DNA of 64,000 nucleotides, taken from positions 31,864,001-31,928,000 of the forward strand of contig CM066988.1 in assembly GCA_033977485.1 (NCBI GenBank), written 5' to 3'. A program made the translations under genes and the position numbers. Positions 58,150 to 64,000 of the stretch are shown one piece after another. Position 1 is the stretch's first letter, and every line of letters starts with the position of its first letter. Source of the DNA: Hydrangea macrophylla. Lineage: Eukaryota; Streptophyta; Magnoliopsida; Cornales; Hydrangeaceae. Below the pieces are notes generated by a model that saw nothing but the letters and a program-made list of their open reading frames with translations, did not search any database and was not told the DNA's origin.

Positions 58150-59010
58150 TGTATGATGGGATCGGTGAAACACTTACAGGCGGGTTCTTCGACAAGTTCG
58201 ATGGAATGGGGTAATCCTTGTAGCCACGTCAGGATGTACATTGGGGCCTTCCATCCTAGTGGGTTGAGCACCACAATAATGGCCATCTTATTTCAACAGA
58301 CCTTGACTAGGGCTGCCCTACATGGTATCTTACGCTTGTGCCCAGCAAAACTTGAATGTGGAAAGAAGTGGTAAGTTCCTTTGTTACACAGTATGAGTAT
58401 AATCAAGATATGAATGTGACAGTTCGATACTTGGAAACTACTAAGCAAGGAGGCAAAGTCTCATTTGCTAAATACCTGAGTCGATGAAGAAGTAAGGTAG
58501 CCAAGATGGCGTAAAGGCCATCCGAGAAAGAGGGAATCAGGATAATTATGAAGAACCTTCAGCCCGTTTACCAGGAGAAGATACGTTTCTAGTCGATCAA
58601 TACCTTTGTTAAAGTCTTTGATGTAGGTACAAGAATAGAGGATGCAATCCAAGAGGGGGTGATCAAGAAAGAAGAGCCACCAAATAGATACATATGACCA
58701 AACTACGGGTCTGGTGGAGGACATTTGGGGGGACAAACCGTCCCCACTGATATTGATGCATTGAACGAGCCAGAGAAGAAGTTTGATATAACAAGGAGTC
58801 ACCTGGGAGGGGATAAGCCATTAAGAAAATTCTCAAATTTGGGAGTATCATTATCCACTACCCTTGATAGATTAGTGGCAAAAAAGCATCTCCGTCTGTC
58901 AGAACCACGGTTGTTGATGAACCTGCCTCCTTTAAACTTTCGAGATGATATGTACTACAAGTTTCACCAATCAAAAGGGCATGCTACAGATTGATTTATG
59001 AGATTAAGGC
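58150..59010 (+). pseudogene. Gag of the TAT-lineage element D
   Basis: Frames in order contain FVTQYEYNQDMNVTVRYLE (58378-58434), VSFAKYLSR then a stop, AIQEGVIKKEEPP, and the degenerate knuckle YYKFHQSKGHATD with Tyr for the first Cys (about 58952-58991). Stops are frequent (58483, 58513, 58591, 58993). This is the gag arrangement of Ogre/TAT elements. The capsid core is only partly readable. Confidence 0.7.
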
Positions 59011-59559
59011 ATGAGATCCAAGATCTCATTGACAATAAAGTAATATATGAATCGACCCCAATGTTACTCAAAATCCATTACCAAATCACCATGCCGTGCC
59101 ACCACTGGGTATCTATTTCTTAGAGTTTGAGGAGACTTCTTTCGATCCATCCAAACTGATCATTAAGTTGGGCCAACTGAGGAAATCCAATTAGTTCCCA
59201 AAAGACATAGTAATTTGCGCTCTTGAAGGGCAGTTAAAGGAATATGGGGAGGAAGCAACAAAGAAAAAGATTGCTTTAGATTGGTGGGCTCAAGAAACTG
59301 AAAATTCTATTTGGTATGAGGGGGGTGATAGCCAAAGCATTGATTAGGCAGAAGAAGATTTGTTGTACAAGAGTGAGGAAGTGGATTCAAAAAATGTTCA
59401 AGCACGAGATGACTTATGGGTAAAAGAAGAGGTTAACCACCTAACTCGATTAGGAAGGCATTTTTAACCACATGAGTTAGAAGATCGCCTAGTTTAAGAA
59501 TTAGATATAGGGAGAGGGAAAATGAACAAAGAAGAGGAAGAGGATAGAGTGCTGAAACA

Positions 59560-60240
59560 GATGAAGACGACATAAGCTAATATCACAATTTGGGGATTAG
59601 TGATCGCTTCGAAGCGTCACAGGAAAGCGGTCTTGGATTCTTTGAACCAATCAGACGTTTCTATCAATATTTCCCCAGAAGACCTTGTGGGGATGATCAA
59701 TAAGGTTCTAACTCTCACTATTACATTTACTTCAGATGATCTACCCCTTGGGGGACCTACTCTAGGGAATTCTCTATCTGCATGTCTTGTCGACATGGGT
59801 CTGCTTTAAATGTGTGTCCATTCTGAACAGCCAAGAAAATGGGCCTTGATGAGTTAACTTTTATACCATCCGAGCAAATGGTAAGGGCGTACGACAATAC
59901 CTAAAGGCCAGTCATGGGCATTATCTTTCTTAATCTTACCATTGTGCCCTTAGAGAAAGAGGCCAAATTTTAGATCATTGATATCCCAGCCTCTTTCAAC
60001 TTGTTATTAGGTAGGCCATGGTTGGACAGCCTAGGTGCAATTCTGTCAACAATCCATCAGAAGGTTAAGTGTGTTTAGGGAAATAAAGTCTGTATCCTTG
60101 GGGATAGTTGGATCCATGTATCTGAAGCCTCGTCAAGCACACCGATCTTGGAAGTACAACTGCAAGGGGATGAAATGAGTCTAGGGGGGTTTGAGTTCAT
60201 CAATATGATAGAAGATGGGAAGACGGGAGAATTTCTGCCA
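59560..60240 (+). pseudogene. Aspartic protease of element D
   Basis: The frame 59600-59809 reads SINISPEDLVGMINKV and TITFTSDDLPLGG, the segment before the TAT protease. Then come ACLVDMGLL (the VLVDGGS-like loop with Gly lost), IPASFNLLLGRPWLDSLGA at 59982-60040, and HQKVKCV. Stops at 59807, 59903, 59972 and 60076. Confidence 0.65.
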
Positions 60241-60440
60241 TAGTATTTCGAACAGTATGCAAGTCCGCTAGTCGCAAGAATCATGAGGAAATGGTTTTCT
60301 TCTCGGGAATGGGATTGGAAAAAAGTCACCAAGGTCTACCAGAATTTTTGAATATAATGACGCAGACCTATACTCACTAGTTAGGTTATCAGCCATTAAA
60401 GAACGAGTTAAAAGAAAAGAAGAAAGCAACTGACACGCCA

Positions 60441-60899
60441 TTGGGGCCGTATGGAAAAACGCTCAATGGGTACTTCATCAAAGAAGGAGAAGATTTCTCC
60501 TTCTATGGCTTTCTGGAGCCATGGGTGGGTCACAAAGATAAACATCTGAAGCTAGGGTTTGAGATCTTTTTCTCGTATGAGTTCACTGACTATGAGGGCC
60601 CGTACCTACGAGTGCCCGCAAGACCAGTCACTGTTCGAGATTAGATTTGTGGGCTTGATGACCCAGCTATGAAAAATCTTTTGAGTGAAGAAAGTAGGAA
60701 GACCAAGGATAGCAGTCCAGAGAATATCATGGAAGTGGAGACCAGGAAAGATCAGGTGGAAGATGCGGTAAAAGTATTGGAGGAAGAGATCAAGGGAAAT
60801 GAAACAAGGGAAGAAGAGCCAAAAAACGAAGATGAGACAGAAGCATGGGATCTGCCAGACTGCGACACCATGGAGCTTAAGAAAGTAGGTCTTTGAGTC
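60441..60899 (+). pseudogene. Linker between protease and RT of element D
   Basis: Two open frames, 60441-60644 and 60669-60896. The first has GPYGKTLNGYFIKEGEDF and GFLEPW. The second is acidic (many Glu, Lys, Asp). Both lie between the protease and RT, as does the linker in TAT elements. No catalytic motif is seen. Confidence 0.5.
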
Positions 60900-61142
60900 T
60901 AGTGACAAGTATCCCCCTCCCCGGAGTCTTTAATGGCCCAAATGAGGCATCTTACTATTGCTATGTCTATTGCAATCACCTCAAAAAATCTTAATGAAAA
61001 TCTGACTAATTATGCCTACTCGAATGCGCTCAATGAAAATAATACATGTGATGAATGTGATGACCATGAAATACCAAATGAATTGCAAAAACTAATCAAA
61101 AGAGAAAATTAATCTGCATGCAAAATCACAGAGAGCACTCTA

Positions 61143-62560
61143 ATGATTAATCTAGAAAATAAAAATAATCCACAAAATGTTTTTATTGGCTCCACACTTA
61201 GCAATGAAAAAGGCAAAGAATTGATCAATCTATTAAATGAATTCAAGGATGTTTTTGCATGGTCTTACAATGATATGCCAGGTATTGACCCAAAGATAGT
61301 CCAACACCATATCCCTCTCTTCCCAAATTCAAAACACGTAAAACAAAAATTGAGGCAAATGAGACCTGAATGGGCGCTTAAAGTAAAAGAGGAAGTTAAA
61401 AAGCAATTAAGAGTTGGATTCTTGACTGTCACTAAGATTTTTGAGAAGGACGGTCATGTTAGGGTGTGCATTAATTTTCGAGATTTAAACAAAGCTAGCC
61501 CTAAAGACGATTTCCCTTTACCTCATATTGACATACTAGTTGATAATACCACGGGACATGAACTTTTGTCTTTCATGGACAAATTCTCGGGGTATAATCA
61601 GAATCTCATGGAAGAAAACCACTTTCATCACTCCTTGGGGAACATATTGCTATAGGGTAATGCTGTTCAGACTTAGAATGCATGCACAACCTACCAAAGG
61701 GTTACCACTACATTACTACATGATATGATTCATAAGGAAGTGGAGGTATATGTTGATGATATGATCGTAAAGTCCAAAGAAAGGAGGGGTCATTTAGGAG
61801 CATTAAAGAAGTTCTTTGAGAGGTTGAAAAAATTTAGGATGAGGTTGAACCCGTAGAAATGCACCTTTGGGGTTATCACTGGGAAATTGCTAGGATTCCT
61901 TATCACTCAGAGGTGGATAGAGGTGTACCCAACTAAGATTAAAGCCATAGTCGAAATGCAGCCACCAAAAAGTGAGAAGGAGTTGAGGGGATTTTTGAGG
62001 AGGATACAATTCATTAGCCGTTTCATATCAAAACTCACCATGACCCGTGACCCACAATTTAAATTATTGAGAAAGGGAGAGAAGTTTGAGTGGGATAACC
62101 AATGCCAACAAGCCTTTGATAAGATTAAAACCTACCTCCAAAACCTGCCTATTTTATCAATTCCCCATCCAGAAAAACCCTTATTTCTATACCTGTCCAT
62201 GACCAAAAGTTCGATGGGGTGCATGTTGGCCCAAGAAGAAGAAGAGGGGCGTGTGGAGAAAGCTATCTATTATTTAAGTAAAAGGAGGACCGGGTATGAG
62301 CTGAATTACTCGCCATTAGAAAAAGCTTGTTGAGCCTTAGTTTGGTGTACCCGTCGCCTTAGGCATTACATGTTAACCTTTCCCATAACCTTCATATCCC
62401 GAATGGACCCACTCAAATACCTGTTCAAAAATCCCACCTTGACCAGTAGGATTTTCCATTGGACCATGATGTTAGCCGAGTTTGATATAAGATATGTCAC
62501 TTCCAAATTATCAAAGGGAGAACTGTTGCCAAATATCTAGCTGACCTTGCTATAGATTTG
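61143..62560 (+). pseudogene. Reverse transcriptase and first RNase H of element D
   Basis: Blocks in order are DVFAWSYNDMPGIDPKIV, KVRVCINFRDLNKASPKDD-like, LLSFMDKFSGYNQN, then YVDDMIVKSKERRGH (61750-61794, catalytic D-D), KCTFGVITGKLLGF, ELRGFLRRIQFISRF, EEAFDKIKTYL-like, and RRTGYELNYSPLEKAC for RNase H. Stops at 61654, 61855 and 62332, and a loss around the finger region, break it. Confidence 0.87.
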
Positions 62561-62595
62561 AGGAGAAAGGAGAATTTAAGTTTCCAGACAAAGGA

Positions 62596-62988
62596 GTGAT
62601 GAAGGTAAAAGAAGACCTATGGATGATGTATTTCGATGGAGCGGCTAATCAGATTGGATTTGGAGTAGGAGTCATTCTTATATCACCCAGTAGAGCCCAC
62701 ACCCCACTAGCCATCAAGCATAAGTACAATTTGATGAATAATACGACAGAATATGAAGCATGTATAATCAGAATTGAAGCAACGCTAGCCTTAAAAATTA
62801 AAAGGATTGACATTTTTGGGGATTCTAACTTGATCATATCCCAGGTGCGAGGTGATTGGAGAGTGAAGCATGAGAAGTTGAAACCTTGCCATGAATATAT
62901 GGAGAGTTTGAAAATACAATTTAAACGGATTTCACTCTATTACCTTCCCCATGAGGAGAACCAGTTAACTAATTCCTTAGCACCCTAG
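62596..62988 (+). pseudogene. Second, archaeal-type RNase H (aRNH) of element D
   Basis: 130 codons without a stop. MMYFDGAANQIGFGVGVI gives the first Asp, NTTEYEACIIRIEATLAL the Glu, and DIFGDSNLIISQVRGDW the second Asp. This confirms the TAT lineage. The frame ends near SLYYLPHEENQLTNSLAP, as normal for the domain. Confidence 0.85.
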
Positions 62989-62993
62989 CCTCA

Positions 62994-64000
62994 ATGATCC
63001 AAATTCCCGCATTATCCATAGAAGAAAGAAACCAACCTTCATTTGAGATGATTGCAGCCATTGAAAAAGGAGAAGAGGGTAAAATACCTTGGTATGTAGA
63101 TGTTTGGGGCTTTATTCAGAAAGGAGAATACCCCGAAAAAGATTCAGAGAAAGATAAAAAGACAATTCGAAGGTTTTCTACTCAATTTGTGATTTATGCG
63201 GATAAGTGATCGAAGAAGTCATACACTGGGTATAATCTGGAATGTCTGTATGGAAGAGAAGCTAAGAGAATGATGAAGGAAATACATAAGGGAGTTTGTG
63301 GACACCATATGAATAGGCATATGTTAGCAAAGAAGATAATTCGGTAAGGGTATCACTGGATGACTTTGGATATGGATTACTGTGAGCATGTCAAGAGATG
63401 TCATAAGTGTTAAATCCATGCAAATCTGATGCACACCCCACCTTCCCAACTCTATAGGATGACCACCTCTTTGTCGTTCTCTGTATGGGGTATCGATATT
63501 ATTGGTAAAATAGTTCCAAAGGCCTCCCATGGGCACTGATACATAATTATGGGAATTGATTATTTTATTAAATGGGTAGAAGCGGCATCATATGCGACTT
63601 TGAAATCTAAAGATGTGGTGAGTTTCGTTGAGAAGAATATAATTTATAGATACGGGGTTCCGAATTAGTTCATTTCTGATCATGGCAGTCATTTTCAAGG
63701 AGAGATTAACCTGCTTTTAGAGAAGTATAAGATCACCTACCATCAATCCTCCCCGTATAGACCTCAAATGAATGGGAAAAATGACGGATACATAAAAGGA
63801 TTGGCACGAAAAATTACCATTTGCATTATGGGGATACCGATCCTCTGTGAGAACTTCAACAAGTGCTGCGCCATATTCATTGGTTTATGGGATGGAAGCT
63901 ATCCTCTTGGTTGAAGTAGAAATAACCTCGCTTAGGGTTTTGGCAGAATGTGAAGTGACTAAATGTGAATGGATACGGGGAAGGTATAAGGAGCTAATGT
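62994..64000 (+). pseudogene. Integrase of element D, truncated by the window edge
   Basis: The N-terminal part has KEIHKGVCGHHMNRHMLAK and CEHVKRCHKC, zinc-binding H-H-C-C. The core has WGIDIIGKIVPKASHG, FISDHGSHFQGE and PYRPQMNGKNDG, where Asn-Asp stands in place of the catalytic Glu region. Stops at 63207, 63346, 63412, 63538 and 63667. Continues past position 64000. Confidence 0.82.

Overview
This is nuclear DNA from a flowering plant, almost certainly a eudicot. It holds one intron-containing plastid-targeted gene, a root-type ferredoxin-NADP+ reductase (FNR). Almost everything downstream is nested plant LTR retrotransposons (Ty3/gypsy Athila, TAT and Tekay-type lineages), with MITEs and microsatellites. 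Genus cannot be fixed from the sequence.

Layout. 1-1383: 3' ends of two old Tekay/Del-type LTRs. 1384-3700: AT-rich intergenic DNA with two MITEs, leading into the FNR promoter. 3733-11964: FNR, five coding exons (374 codons), its introns loaded with MITE-type insertions and, in intron 3, an approximately 850-bp long inverted repeat. 12440-13586 and 22059-22850: one degenerate TAT-type LTR (copy E), split by an 8.46-kb Athila-like element (13592-22053, minus strand, TSD ACTAG). That element has gag and protease but no reverse transcriptase or integrase.

22966-52876: a large non-autonomous TAT-lineage element on the minus strand (element G). It has two 2.7-3.0-kb LTRs (A at 22966-25923, B at 50145-52876), a short gag-like ORF region and a 3' non-coding part made of three tandem-repeat arrays. 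Inside G sits a Tekay-type solo LTR (33262-33290 plus 46883-49713, TSD CATCG), itself carrying a 627-bp hAT-type MITE (TSD CTTTTCAG). Inside that LTR sits a complete but decayed 13.6-kb TAT/Retand-like element (element F, 33291-46877, TSD TATAA) with gag-pol and a spliced antisense ORF. Inside that antisense ORF sits a 2.94-kb solo LTR (copy C, 41593-44532, TSD TCGGT) of the same family as G's LTRs. The nest can therefore be read as an insertion order.

52877-55262: minus-strand gag-protease-RT of a chromovirus (Tekay-like), cut off at G's LTR B. 55458-64000: another TAT-lineage element on the plus strand (LTR copy D, then gag, protease, RT, RNase H, a second archaeal-type RNase H and integrase), full of stops and running off the window.

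Only FNR looks like a functional host gene. No clearly new biological system is seen. The strongest unexplained structures are a roughly 2-kb array of GAGTC-N5-GACTC dyads in G, a cluster of palindromic CGGCATTCA/TGAATGCCG boxes placed just upstream of the TATA box in four independent LTRs, and the long hairpin inside FNR intron 3.
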